DNA of 64,000 nt, taken from positions 1-64,000 of the forward strand of contig CAUAGM010000004.1 in NCBI GenBank assembly GCA_958428545.1, in the 5' to 3' direction. Of this stretch, positions 36,222-45,026 are shown piece by piece. Numbering within the stretch: the first letter of the stretch is position 1; every line of letters starts with the position of its first letter. A program made the translations under genes and the position numbers. The notes beneath the pieces are model-generated. The model searched no databases and was not told where the DNA came from. It saw only the letters and a list, made by a program, of their open reading frames with translations. Source of the DNA: an uncultured Arcanobacterium sp. (GTDB lineage: Bacteria > Actinomycetota > Actinomycetes > Actinomycetales > Actinomycetaceae).

Positions 36222-37764
36222 ATATCTCATCTCCTCCTCGCAACGTAAATGCCGCCGCTATATCTTCATCAGATGGGATTTCATGCGAACGAATATCCGC
36301 AATACTCCATGCCACTCGGCGCATACGATCTAATCCACGCAGACTTATCTGCCCGAGAGTGAGCTGACGATCAATGATCTGCTCCATACGTGGGGAAAAT
36401 TTCGTGTATCGCCTCAGCCACGATCCTGGAATCTGACTATTCGTGTGCAGTGTAAAAGGTGAATCAATTGCCTCTAAACGTTTACTGCTGCGTTCACGCG
36501 CCTGCCCAATCACCTCGCGAGCTTCCTGCGTCGTCATAGTACTTCCTGCGGCGAGCTGTGCTTTTGATGGACGATTAAGCACTAATCGAATATCAAATCT
36601 ATCTCGAATCGGCCCGCCCAAATTGCTTCGATACGTGGCGCGTTCATGAGCTTTACACACGCACAAGCCATGCCCGTCAAGGGCATGGCCGCAACGGCAC
36701 GGATTAGCGGCAGCAATCAGTTGAAAGCGCGCTGGATAACGTACATGAGCTTTAGTTCGATGAAGATCCACCCACCCAGTTTCCATTGGTTGGCGCAAAG
36801 CCTGAATAGAGCGTGCAGAAAATTCCGGAAACTCATCACAAAAGAGAACTCCATGATGCGCGAAAGTGACGGCACCTGGGCTTGGTATCCCAGCTCCACC
36901 ACCCACAAGGGCTGGAGTGGAAGCGCTATGATGCGGAGCCGCAAGAGGGCGGCATCGTGGCAATTCCGTCACCCGCATGCCACCCAGAGAACGAATTGCG
37001 GCTACTTCCACTGCTTCACGCTCGGAAAGCGGAGGAAGAATTGCTGGAAAACGTTGAGCGAGCATTGATTTCCCCACTCCAGGAGGCCCAACCATCTGCA
37101 CATGATGCCCACCGACTGCCGCTACCATCAATGCCCAGATCGCCTCATTTTGCCCATAGACATCACTCATATCTCCAGAGCTATCTTCTGCAAAAAGATC
37201 AGCAGAATTATGCTCTGGATATGAATATTGGGCTACTTCAAATTTAGCGTGAGACACACCAAGCATTCCTGCCATCTGCCCTAAGTGAGCAACAGGAATG
37301 ACCTGCAGACCAGGAACTAATTGTGCTTCTTCAACATTAGCTTGAGGCACATACAAGTGCGTGAATCCCTGCTGCACAGCGCCCAACGCACACGGCAAAA
37401 CTCCACGAACTGCACGCACTGAGCCATCCAACCCAAGCTCTCCAATCACTGCAGCAGTACGCGGTAGCGTGCGATAACCCAGTGCACCAAAAATCGCACT
37501 AGCAATTGCTAAATCGTAGCCACTGCCAGACTTTTCAGTATCTGCAGGAGAAAGGTTGAGAGTGAGTTTCTGATTTGGCCATTGAATTCCGATATGAGAA
37601 AAACTTGCCCGCAACCGCTCCTTCGCTTCATGTACAGCAGCATCTGCCAGCCCGACAATACTAACGCTTGGCAGCCCCGCGAGCAAAGCTGCCTCAACGA
37701 GTACTCTTCGAGCCTCAAGACCACGCAAACTTACGCTCATTACGCTGCCTACGATTGGCTGCAT
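36211..37764 (-). CDS. comM: ComM/YifB family Mg-chelatase-like AAA+ ATPase
   Basis: 517 residues from ATG 37764 (or the adjacent GTG 37767). It is a hexameric helicase aiding branch migration during transformation. The N-terminal Lon-protease-like fold contains GLPSVSIVGLADAAVHEAKE and NLSPADTEKSGSGYDLAIA. The AAA+ core has Walker A MVGPPGVGKSMLAQRFPAIL, Walker B GVLFCDEFPEF, and RPMETGWV and NPCRCGH with zinc-like Cys residues. The C-terminal Mg-chelatase domain ends LRGLDRMRRVAWSIADI. The start overlaps the yraN stop (TGATG), indicating coupling. Confidence 0.92.
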   Translation of the reverse strand: MQPIVGSVMSVSLRGLEARRVLVEAALLAGLPSVSIVGLADAAVHEAKERLRASFSHIGIQWPNQKLTLNLSPADTEKSGSGYDLAIASAIFGALGYRTLPRTAAVIGELGLDGSVRAVRGVLPCALGAVQQGFTHLYVPQANVEEAQLVPGLQVIPVAHLGQMAGMLGVSHAKFEVAQYSYPEHNSADLFAEDSSGDMSDVYGQNEAIWALMVAAVGGHHVQMVGPPGVGKSMLAQRFPAILPPLSEREAVEVAAIRSLGGMRVTELPRCRPLAAPHHSASTPALVGGGAGIPSPGAVTFAHHGVLFCDEFPEFSARSIQALRQPMETGWVDLHRTKAHVRYPARFQLIAAANPCRCGHALDGHGLCVCKAHERATYRSNLGGPIRDRFDIRLVLNRPSKAQLAAGSTMTTQEAREVIGQARERSSKRLEAIDSPFTLHTNSQIPGSWLRRYTKFSPRMEQIIDRQLTLGQISLRGLDRMRRVAWSIADIRSHEIPSDEDIAAAFTLRGGDEIYGE

Positions 37765-38180
37765 CACTGCACATCTTTCACATGATTCACACTGTACTGA
37801 TCAGCGTGAACAACGACGCCCACCACATCTACAGCAATATTTTTCACCTCTGCTTGCAGGCGTGCAGCTCCGACGCTCATGCACCACTGCCCAATGAGAG
37901 AACGCAGACGAGCAAGTTTGACGGGAATAATCGCCTCTTCAGGCGTACCGGTGGATACTATTCCCAAAGTACAGGCTCTACGAGTTTTAACTTCAACTGC
38001 AACAACTGCCTCACGCTGAGGATCGTAAGCAACGATATCCAGCTCCCCTCCGCATCCACGCCAGTTGCGATCGAGAATTCTATAATCATTGGCACGCAGA
38101 TAGGTTTCCGCACACTTTTCACCCCACGCCCCTAAATCACGGCGAGACATTCTCTGAGCTTGCTCGATGAGCTTATTCAT
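37764..38180 (-). CDS. yraN: YraN family (UPF0102) endonuclease-like protein
   Basis: 138 residues; GGGAGG lies 7 bases before ATG 38180. Domain features of the UPF0102 family, a restriction-endonuclease-like fold, are present: RRDLGAWGEKCAETYLRAN, RNWRGCGGELDIVAYD and VAVEVKTRR, giving the E...D...ExK catalytic set. It is the first gene of the comM-dprA operon. The biochemical role is not established in the family. Confidence 0.88.
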   Translation of the reverse strand: MNKLIEQAQRMSRRDLGAWGEKCAETYLRANDYRILDRNWRGCGGELDIVAYDPQREAVVAVEVKTRRACTLGIVSTGTPEEAIIPVKLARLRSLIGQWCMSVGAARLQAEVKNIAVDVVGVVVHADQYSVNHVKDVQ

Positions 38181-38430
38181 AACGAAACCTCCCTTTTATG
38201 TGGTTTCGATTTCAACACATCTGCAGGTGTGCGCGATCAGAGCATAATTACTTGTGGATATTCATGGCATATCCGTGCTATGCGAACAACTCGCAAGCGT
38301 ACATACCACTACTCCCTCTCACCTCTCTCCTATCCCGTCTTACTTCGCTCAAACTTCTGCAGCATTCATAAAAAGCTCGCTGCCGCAATCGCCTTGCTCC
38401 AATTTTCTTGCCGAAATTTCCTTGTTTCAG

Positions 38431-38916
38431 TTACTTTTCCAGAGCGTCACGTTGAGCATTTCTTTTTTTAATTTCGCTTTCCAGAATTTTCATATTGCGC
38501 CGCACACGCAAATAGATACATACCCAAATCACCGCATAAACAGCGAAGAATACACACAGACTTCCAAGTAGCTCCTGAGGCGTGCTTGACCACCAATGCA
38601 GATACGTACCTGCCAGCAGTAAACACAACATCATGACGCTTATATGCCGAAAAGTATTAAAGAGCAACGAATATTTCTCGTTGTCATAAATACGCGCATT
38701 GATAAGTGACGCTATACCCAACGCTGCATAAATAATACGTTCAATAAGAACAGCAAGATGAGGAGAGGAAAATGCCGCAATAAAACTTGGCACACCTGGT
38801 GAATAATACGATCCTCCTTGAGCAAAAGAAAAAATAAGCTCTATAGTCGTGCCAATGGTAATTCCAGCACACGCAGCAAGAAGAATACTGGTAAAAGTAG
38901 ATGTTTGGTTTTTCAT
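38431..38916 (-). CDS. DUF3021 family membrane protein
   Basis: 161 residues from ATG 38916 (AAGGA 7 bases upstream; the open frame to 38985 is not needed). Four membrane helices: SILLAACAGITIGTTIELIF, a second around LAVLIERIIYAALGIASL, a third around ISVMMLCLLLAGTYLHWW and a fourth around LCVFFAVYAVIWVCIYLRV, then a charged Lys/Arg/Glu tail. DUF3021 proteins are characteristically paired with small LytTR regulators, as here. The pair is typical of Firmicutes and often acts on its own operon. It may be the membrane partner that modulates the regulator. Confidence 0.8.
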   Translation of the reverse strand: MKNQTSTFTSILLAACAGITIGTTIELIFSFAQGGSYYSPGVPSFIAAFSSPHLAVLIERIIYAALGIASLINARIYDNEKYSLLFNTFRHISVMMLCLLLAGTYLHWWSSTPQELLGSLCVFFAVYAVIWVCIYLRVRRNMKILESEIKKRNAQRDALEK

Positions 38917-39025
38917 GGGAATATCCTTAAGTTTAAGAAAAATTAGCAATGTAAAAGAAAATAGATACCGCACACATATGCACACATATCAAGCCCAAGC
39001 GACGTAAAACTTTCAATGCAGAATA

Positions 39026-39487
39026 TTACAAGCCTAAACACTTTTTGAAGTGTGGAAGCTGCCTGCGAGAAACAAAGCATTTCGTGTCGTCTTTAAGCCG
39101 CAAACTAATCGTGCCCGATATAGAAAGATCCAGATTTTTTATCGCAGAAAAACTGACGATTTCAGATTGAGAGATACGCACAAAATCTTTGCTCGCCAGC
39201 CACTCTTCGAGCTGATAAATTCTCGCTTTTACCAGCCAATCTCCATGTAGCGTATGAGCATAGACGCTCTTATCTTTCGTATAAAAAGATAAGATTGAAC
39301 GTATATCTAAAACTTTTGCTTGGCTACCCTGCAGCCCAACGATGCGCTCTAGGCGGACTGAGGCGTCACCTCCCGAGAAAGACGAGACAATTTCCTGTAT
39401 CGCTTGAACTTGCGTATCAATCGCTTTCGCCGTCACCACAATTTCCGTCTCGGCAACGTTTGGATCGATATTCACCGTCAGCTTCAT
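39026..39487 (-). CDS. LytTR domain DNA-binding regulator
   Basis: 153 residues from ATG 39487 (GAAAGG upstream). It lacks a receiver domain; residues 1-50 form a short alpha/beta N-terminal region. The LytTR domain (about 55-153) contains VLDIRSILSFYTKDKSVYAH, ARIYQLEEWLASKDFVRISQ and SFSAIKNLDLSISGTISLRL, ending in SRRQLPHFKKCLGL. Followed by a DUF3021 gene, it matches a compact two-gene regulatory module. An inverted repeat (GCGGTAT/ATACCGC, 39521-39542) just upstream of the start could be its own operator. The pair interrupts the conserved DUF2469-yraN neighbourhood, consistent with acquisition. Confidence 0.85.
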   Translation of the reverse strand: MKLTVNIDPNVAETEIVVTAKAIDTQVQAIQEIVSSFSGGDASVRLERIVGLQGSQAKVLDIRSILSFYTKDKSVYAHTLHGDWLVKARIYQLEEWLASKDFVRISQSEIVSFSAIKNLDLSISGTISLRLKDDTKCFVSRRQLPHFKKCLGL

Positions 39488-39520
39488 TCCACGCCTTTCG
39501 CAGACCATAAACGCTTATCT

Positions 39521-39542
39521 GCGGTATAGGATTCAATACCGC
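39521..39542 (-). promoter_or_regulatory. Inverted repeat upstream of the LytTR gene
   Basis: GCGGTAT, 8 bases, ATACCGC; the centre is about 45 bases before the start codon. Possible autoregulatory operator. LytTR proteins usually bind direct repeats, so another regulator is also possible. The rest of 39543-39803 holds no gene. Confidence 0.4.
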
Positions 39543-39803
39543 CAACACAATTTAGTAAAACGAATAACGCAAACAAACTCAAAGCTATACAACTATCTGG
39601 TTATATTCTCGCGATAAGCGGTTAAAAATCCACCAGAGCTTTCACACCTTGCCTATTTTTAAGCTTATCAATTCCTAAGCTTATTTACTCCCACGGGCTT
39701 TTATATTCCACGCGCTTTTACCCCTCCCCCTCGCGTTTTGCCCCAGAATAAATTAGGCTCTGCCTTAATGTGAAGCAGCCTAGCATTACTGCTCATTAAA
39801 GTA

Positions 39804-40121
39804 TTACTGCTCGTTAATCCCTATTTCATTCACAATATCCGGCTTATTAAGCTCCTCTACGTTCACGTCTTTAAACGTGACGATTCGCGCTGAACGAATA
39901 AAGCGCGACGCGCGATAAATATCCCATACCCACGCATCGGTGAGAGTCACCTCAAAGAAAATATCACCCGCAGCAGAAGCACGCACATTCACATCTACAT
40001 CATTAGCCAGATAAAATCGCCGCTCCGTCTCAACCACATATCGAAATAAACTCACCACATCGCGATACTCACGATAAAGTGCTAGTTCCTGCTCTGATTC
40101 ATAATTTTCCAGTTCACCCAT
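39804..40121 (-). CDS. DUF2469 family protein
   Basis: 105 residues, a conserved actinobacterial protein normally located between rnhB and yraN, as here. The family core is clear: ENYESEQELALYREYRDVVS, FRYVVETERRFYLAND, then VRFEVTLTDAWVWDIYR-like and the FIRSARIVTFKDVNVEELNK segment. No function is known. The stop codon lies in a duplicated 15-base segment (39785-39799 and 39803-39817) that also repeats the stop in frame. Confidence 0.88.
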   Translation of the reverse strand: MGELENYESEQELALYREYRDVVSLFRYVVETERRFYLANDVDVNVRASAAGDIFFEVTLTDAWVWDIYRASRFIRSARIVTFKDVNVEELNKPDIVNEIGINEQ

Positions 40122-40139
40122 GCCACAAACTTTCGCACA

Positions 40140-40868
40140 CTATGAGACGCCAGGCAACCGCCACGCCGTACGATGCGAAGAACTCGCTCCATATTTCTTC
40201 AACGCTTCTATATGTGCCGCAGAAGAATAGCCTTTATTCCTATCCCAATGATACTGAGGATACCTATCTGCGAGCGTCACCATATATGCATCGCGTTGAA
40301 CTTTTGCAAAAACTGACGCTGCCGCCACAGCAGCACACTGAGCATCGCCTTTAACGACCGTTTGCACTTCAATATCGGGCGGCTGCGGCAGGTTTTCACA
40401 GAGCGCTTTACCATCGGCAGCAAGTTCAAAAAGACCTGCTGGGCTCCACCAATTATGTGACCCATCAAGCAACACAGCATCAATCGTTATCTCTTGATTC
40501 TCAATTTTCTCAACAGCTCGTGCAGCAGCAATACGCAACGCAGCAATGATTCCATAATCATTAATCTCACTCGGCTGGGCGGATCCAACGGCCCATGCTC
40601 TCACCCACTGCGAACAGGGCTCAAACAAAGCTTCGCGAGCCGCCGCCGTCAGCTGTTTAGAATCGCGCAAGCCCGCAGGAAAAGAATCAGACGTTTCATT
40701 AGTGACGACAGCAATCCCTACACTTACAGGCCCTGCTAAAGCACCTCTCCCAACTTCATCGACTGCAGCAAGATACACTAATTCGCTGGAATTACGCCGA
40801 GCAGATAACTGCTCAATATAGGTTTTTTCAATTGCTCTACTGGGGACAATTCGGCTTTTGCCTGCCAC
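40140..40868 (-). CDS. rnhB: Ribonuclease HII
   Basis: 242 residues from GTG 40868, chosen because GGAG lies 7 bases upstream and the longer frame (to 40946) runs deep into lepB. It removes RNA from RNA-DNA hybrids and misincorporated ribonucleotides. The active-site acidic residues are visible in YLAAVDEVGRGALAGPV (D, E), VLLDGSHNW (D) and KGDAQCAAVAAASVFAKVQR (D). The start codon lies 4 bases after the lepB stop codon. It continues the trmD-rplS-lepB-rnhB-DUF2469 block. Confidence 0.92.
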   Translation of the reverse strand: MAGKSRIVPSRAIEKTYIEQLSARRNSSELVYLAAVDEVGRGALAGPVSVGIAVVTNETSDSFPAGLRDSKQLTAAAREALFEPCSQWVRAWAVGSAQPSEINDYGIIAALRIAAARAVEKIENQEITIDAVLLDGSHNWWSPAGLFELAADGKALCENLPQPPDIEVQTVVKGDAQCAAVAAASVFAKVQRDAYMVTLADRYPQYHWDRNKGYSSAAHIEALKKYGASSSHRTAWRLPGVS

Positions 40869-40872
40869 ACAC

Positions 40873-41796
40873 TCACTCCGATTCTTGAGTATTTTGCTCT
40901 CCGTGAGATTCCTTATGCTCAGGAGCTGGCACCTTGGCAAATACATCTTTTTCCGAATGAAGAATGCCTAATCTGTTCATCGGATAAAAAATAAGCCAAG
41001 CACGCCCTTCTACGTTAGATACAGGCACGAATCCAAATCCTGTTTGTGTATGATGAATCCTAGAATCTGCAGAATTACTGCGATTATCACCCATCACCCA
41101 CAGGTATCCTTCAGGCACAGTGACGTCAAACTGAGTATCGGAGGGAGAAGCTCCGTCTATCACGTACGATTCATCGATAGCAACACCATTGACGGTGATA
41201 CGCCCATCGTCACCGCAGCATGCCACGCGATCTCCACCCATCCCAATGATCCGCTTCACTAAAAAGTTGGTACCGTCTTTTGGTACCAGCCCGATAGCCT
41301 GCCCAATATGCGTGAGAGTAGAAGCAACAATTCCTTGTTTCGGCTGTTGTATACCGTGCAACCATTCACCTGGATCTTTAAAAACGACGATATCGCCGCG
41401 ATGCAATTCCTCGGCGCTATCAGCGAGTTTATTCACCATAAGATAATCGCCAGGCATAATCGTAGTTTCCATAGAGCCTGAAGGCACAGTGAACGACTGC
41501 AGAAAAAATTCTTTCACAGCTACCGTACAGAGCAAGGCAACGGCGAAAATCGTGATTGTTTGAAGAATCCCAGACACTATACTCTTACGGGATCGCGCAG
41601 ATGTAGAATCGATAAGCGGAGTTTCGTTTATGCGCGCTAAGCTGCTTCTTTCTCGTTCGCGAAAGGCATCGGCTTGAGGCGCAAACGACGGCGGCATGTG
41701 CTCCATTGCTGCTTCGCGTGCGTCTTCAACATCAGCACTGCGACCACCAAAGCGCGGCGCATCGCTCGCCTCAGATAGTTCGTGATCGTGCGCCAT
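40873..41796 (-). CDS. lepB: Signal peptidase I
   Basis: 307 residues from ATG 41796 (AAGGGAG 6 bases upstream). It removes signal peptides on the outer face of the membrane. A ~75-residue hydrophilic N-terminal region precedes a single membrane helix (ILQTITIFAVALLCTVAVKE). The catalytic Ser is in FTVPSGSMETTIMPGDYLMV and the general-base Lys in LVKRIIGMGGDRV; the GDNRSNSADSRIH motif follows. It should process the protease, bacteriocin and M23 proteins in this window. Confidence 0.94.
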   Translation of the reverse strand: MAHDHELSEASDAPRFGGRSADVEDAREAAMEHMPPSFAPQADAFRERERSSLARINETPLIDSTSARSRKSIVSGILQTITIFAVALLCTVAVKEFFLQSFTVPSGSMETTIMPGDYLMVNKLADSAEELHRGDIVVFKDPGEWLHGIQQPKQGIVASTLTHIGQAIGLVPKDGTNFLVKRIIGMGGDRVACCGDDGRITVNGVAIDESYVIDGASPSDTQFDVTVPEGYLWVMGDNRSNSADSRIHHTQTGFGFVPVSNVEGRAWLIFYPMNRLGILHSEKDVFAKVPAPEHKESHGEQNTQESE

Positions 41797-42241
41797 ATTT
41801 ACTCCCTTACGCAATTATTCTTCAAGCTCATCGCTCTCCCGCCTCAGAATATCGCATATTGCATACGCTCCTGCACTCCAAAGCCCCTATGGAATGTATC
41901 AATTGCATTACGATTTTAAGAAAGTACCTCAGCCACGTAGTGAGCTTACAGCAGTATCAGACGCGGCTACAGATTAGGAGGAGCAAAAGTGTTTACTGTG
42001 CTGCGATCTGCACTGCTCATTGCTGCGATCTGCACTTCTAACGGCAAACTAATTGGCAATCAATAAAACACGCTAAAGATGAGATAGGTAAAGGATTTTA
42101 ATCGCTGTAACGTGAACTTTCCATCGTGCTTTAGGCACCTTAGTAAGCCCCTTAGTGAAAATTCTTCACTCTCAAAAATCGCGATTTCAGTATACTCACG
42201 TTTACCACAACGTATGGATTCACGCGCACATAAAAGAAAAA
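41797..42241. other. Intergenic region lepB / rplS
   Basis: About 445 bases. It contains the lepB promoter region, one possible plus-strand microprotein (41989-42066) and the duplicated 16-mer TGCTGCGATCTGCACT within it. Nothing else recognised. Confidence 0.45.
41989..42066 (+). CDS. Possible microprotein or leader peptide (25 residues)
   Basis: A GTG start lies 7 bases after a perfect AGGAGG (41976-41981). It encodes a short hydrophobic peptide (roughly MFTVLRSALLIAAIC and ten more residues) ending in TAA at 42064. It is on the opposite strand to all neighbours. Such a strong ribosome site in non-coding DNA is notable, but there is no other support. Confidence 0.3.
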   Translation: MFTVLRSALLIAAICTSNGKLIGNQ

Positions 42242-42260
42242 GACTCAGCTAAGCTGAGCC
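42242..42260 (-). terminator. Rho-independent terminator of rplS
   Basis: On the minus strand GGCTCAGC-TTA-GCTGAGTC (one G-U pair) is followed directly by TTTTTCTTTT, 20 bases after the rplS stop. Confidence 0.9.
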
Positions 42261-42279
42261 TTTTCTCATTCAAAGCGAA

Positions 42280-42633
42280 TCAACGAGCATCCTCACGGCG
42301 CTCTTTAATCTTCGCTGCCTTGCCACGGCGATCACGCAAATAGTAAAGCTTTGCGCGACGCACGCTACCGCGCGTCACAACCTCAATTGAATCAACATTT
42401 GGAGAATGCAATGGGAATGTGCGTTCCACCCCCACGCCAAAGCTAATCTTGCGGACAGTGAACGTAGCGCTCACACCTTTACCGCCGTTGCGGCGAATCA
42501 CAACACCTTGGAACACCTGAATACGCTCACGGTTACCTTCCACAACCTTAACGTTTACCTTTACGGTATCGCCAGCGCGGAAATCTGGGCGATCTTTCAA
42601 CTGATCCTTGGTAATTTCGTCAAGAAATGCCAT
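42280..42633 (-). CDS. rplS: 50S ribosomal protein L19
   Basis: 117 residues, full length. It sits at the 30S-50S interface. The family sequence is clear: FRAGDTVKVNVKVVEGNRER, QVFQGVVIRRNGGKGVSATF, TVRKISFGVGVERTFPLHSP and RAKLYYLRDRRGKAAKIKER. It lies downstream of trmD in the same operon and is followed by a strong terminator. Confidence 0.96.
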   Translation of the reverse strand: MAFLDEITKDQLKDRPDFRAGDTVKVNVKVVEGNRERIQVFQGVVIRRNGGKGVSATFTVRKISFGVGVERTFPLHSPNVDSIEVVTRGSVRRAKLYYLRDRRGKAAKIKERREDAR

Positions 42634-42744
42634 ATCCTCATTCTTTTCTCGCTATGCACGCAGGTCACAGCAGTAGACGGTATTTTCTCGCTGGTACGCC
42701 ACCCCCTGCGGCAGGCCCTGCGCACTATGAAGCGAGCAACGTTG

Positions 42745-44283
42745 CTATTGTGCCATATCTACGCGCAGACACATAGTTATATCCTTGTTGATCTGATCAC
42801 CCACAGGAAATGTGCGTCTACCTGAACGCTCAAACCCACAACTCGAATACGCACGCTGAGCGCGCCTATTCTCACTATTCACACCCAACCAGAGGTAAGG
42901 AGCTGGCGGAATCGGAGTACGCCGAGCCAGATGCTCACGCAACATTGCGATAGTCTCTTTCATCATTTGTTTAAACAGTCCAGAGCCTCGCCACTCTCGA
43001 TCAACATATGCCTTTTCGAGGTACATGAGTGGACCTTCACGAGACACTCCATCTGCCGTCACAAAATCAACCAGAGCACCCTCATCTTCGCCTGCCGCTT
43101 GATCACCATCGGGCACAATCACCCACGTATAGCCCACTAATTCAGCGGTAGGCGCTCCAGCTCGATCGCATAACTGCGCCACCACAAGCATATGTTTATC
43201 AGGCACAGCAAGCAGCTCTTCAAAATTCTTCGCTTGTAAATTCTCGGAAATAAATGCCTGAATATCCTCACATGCTAATGAAGGAGGCGCAGCATCAGGA
43301 AAAGTGCGCGATGCAAGCGAACTCAACATCGCAGCATCCTCAGGAAGCGCCCTGCGAATGCGTATGAACGTGAAGCCCTCATTTCTTCCTCCCGCAGAAT
43401 TTTTCTGTACGAAAAAATGATGCTGAGCTGCACAAGCTATCTCTTTTTTTGAAAGGCGCACAGTATCCACATGAAAAAGCATATCTGGACGATAGAGCGC
43501 CGTACGGGCGAATGCCTGCTCTTTTCGCCAATGTGCTACAGCTGCGTGGTTTCCGCTCGTAAGCACGCTCGGTACACGAATCCCACGAAAATCCAGCGGA
43601 CGCGTATAGACAGGATACTCAAGAAGCCCTGCTTCGCCATGCGATTCTTCAACAAGTGATTCTGGATTACCAACCATTCCCGGCAGAAGCCTGCTCACCG
43701 CCTCAATCAGCGCAACAGCTGCAACTTCACCCCCATTGAGCACATAGTCGCCAAGAGAGTATTCCATCACAGCAACGCCCGGCTGGCTACGATAATACTC
43801 GGCAACGCGCGCATCAATTCCCTCGTAACGCCCACAGGCAATGACGATATGCTTAGTTTCCTGCGCAAGCCTAGTGCACATCCCTTGAGTAAGCTGAGGT
43901 CCGCTCGGGGTGGGAAGTGCAAGCACAAAAGGTGCAGAGCCGATCATCTCAGAGCCACCAACTTCGGCGTTACACATCTGCCCTGCTGGCACATCACTAT
44001 CTGTAGTGGCATCAACTATGGTGCCGCCAAGCACAGCGCTATCAACCTCAACATTGCGCATCGTCACGCAATCGATTGCTTCAGCCCAGACATCTGGCTT
44101 CATCACCATTCCAGCACCGCCGCCGCATGGTGAATCATCGACTGTGCGATGCACATCATGCGTCCAATCTCGAAGATTGTGCGCAGCTATACTGATAAGC
44201 CCTGATTCTTGAGCTTTTCCTACAAGAGAAAGATCAAGCACACGAAAAAACTCTGGAAATACACTGATGATGTCAAACTGCAT
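42745..44283 (-). CDS. trmD: tRNA (guanine37-N1)-methyltransferase TrmD fused to a GNAT acetyltransferase domain
   Basis: 512 residues from ATG 44283 (GTG 44286 also possible). Residues 1-285 are TrmD: FDIISVFPEFFRVLDLSLVG, HRTVDDSPCGGGAGMVMKPD, IACGRYEGIDARVAEY and the knotted SAM site EYSLGDYVLNGGEVAAVALI. An extra loop of about 40 residues (80-120) is inserted. Residues 305-512 form a GNAT-type N-acetyltransferase: IRRALPEDAAMLSSLASRTF, EKAYVDREWRGSGLFKQMMK (acetyl-CoA loop) and WLGVNSENRRAQRAYSSCGF. TrmD methylates G37 to prevent frameshifting; what the GNAT part acetylates is unknown. There is no stop or frame break at the junction. It sits between rimM and rplS, as in other actinobacteria. 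Confidence 0.9.
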   Translation of the reverse strand: MQFDIISVFPEFFRVLDLSLVGKAQESGLISIAAHNLRDWTHDVHRTVDDSPCGGGAGMVMKPDVWAEAIDCVTMRNVEVDSAVLGGTIVDATTDSDVPAGQMCNAEVGGSEMIGSAPFVLALPTPSGPQLTQGMCTRLAQETKHIVIACGRYEGIDARVAEYYRSQPGVAVMEYSLGDYVLNGGEVAAVALIEAVSRLLPGMVGNPESLVEESHGEAGLLEYPVYTRPLDFRGIRVPSVLTSGNHAAVAHWRKEQAFARTALYRPDMLFHVDTVRLSKKEIACAAQHHFFVQKNSAGGRNEGFTFIRIRRALPEDAAMLSSLASRTFPDAAPPSLACEDIQAFISENLQAKNFEELLAVPDKHMLVVAQLCDRAGAPTAELVGYTWVIVPDGDQAAGEDEGALVDFVTADGVSREGPLMYLEKAYVDREWRGSGLFKQMMKETIAMLREHLARRTPIPPAPYLWLGVNSENRRAQRAYSSCGFERSGRRTFPVGDQINKDITMCLRVDMAQ

Positions 44284-44288
44284 CACGG

Positions 44289-44867
44289 TTATTCCCCACT
44301 TTCTTCTTTACCTATGCCCTCATCTTCACTCACGTCCACATCATCAATCATCTCTGCTTCATCACTGCCAAACAGCCCAGATGGCGCATTGATGACGACG
44401 CAGTGATCGTCAATATCGATATTGGTGACTATCTCACGCACAAACGGCACGCGCACAATTGTGCCGTCTTCTTCGCGCACAAGTAGCAAATCTTGCGCAG
44501 GCATAATCTGCAGATCTTCTACAATTCCCAGCTCATAACCTTCTGGGTCGAGAGCCTCTAAACCACGCAGCTCGTGAGGATACCATGCATCATCTTCCTC
44601 GCCTTCAGCTTCATCTGATTCGATGACGAGAGAAACTCCACGCAGCGATTCTGCCGTTGTTCGATCTTTCACCTCAGCAAAACGAGCATACGTGCTGCCT
44701 TTATATTCGCGGATACTACGAACTGTGAGAGGGCCCGCATCGCTCGGATCTGTTTCAAGCGTCGTTCCCTCGCTCAGACGAGCGGCAGGAGAATCTGTGC
44801 GAACATCGAGTTTTACTTCGCCTTTAAGCCCATGCGCAGAGCCAATAATCGCCACAATCAGCTGCAT
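44289..44867 (-). CDS. rimM: 16S rRNA processing protein RimM
   Basis: 192 residues. It assists 30S maturation by binding S19. The N-terminal domain begins LIVAIIGSAHGLKGEVKLDV and a PRC-barrel-like C-terminal domain begins near DDAWYPHELRGLEALDPEGY. It ends with an acidic Glu/Asp-rich tail. The stop is 5 bases before the trmD start, so the two are coupled. It is separated from khpA by a hairpin terminator/attenuator. Confidence 0.92.
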   Translation of the reverse strand: MQLIVAIIGSAHGLKGEVKLDVRTDSPAARLSEGTTLETDPSDAGPLTVRSIREYKGSTYARFAEVKDRTTAESLRGVSLVIESDEAEGEEDDAWYPHELRGLEALDPEGYELGIVEDLQIMPAQDLLLVREEDGTIVRVPFVREIVTNIDIDDHCVVINAPSGLFGSDEAEMIDDVDVSEDEGIGKEESGE

Positions 44868-44963
44868 GATATACGCCTTTCAGCCCAGTACACGTATGCT
44901 CGCACATACGCAACTACACAAGGTCTGCATAAAATATTGATACAAAATTTCTTAGGAATACAA

Positions 44964-44993
44964 TAGTACCCGCACTCTAAAGCGCGGGTACTA
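44964..44993 (-). terminator. Terminator or attenuator between khpA and rimM
   Basis: TAGTACCCGC (44964-44973) pairs with GCGGGTACTA (44984-44993), with a 10-base loop, 34 bases after the khpA stop. The T-tract on the minus strand is weak (TTGTATT), so partial readthrough into rimM is likely. Confidence 0.7.
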
Positions 44994-45026
44994 CGTCTAT
45001 CTGCTATACGGCATGAGCAGAAGGAA

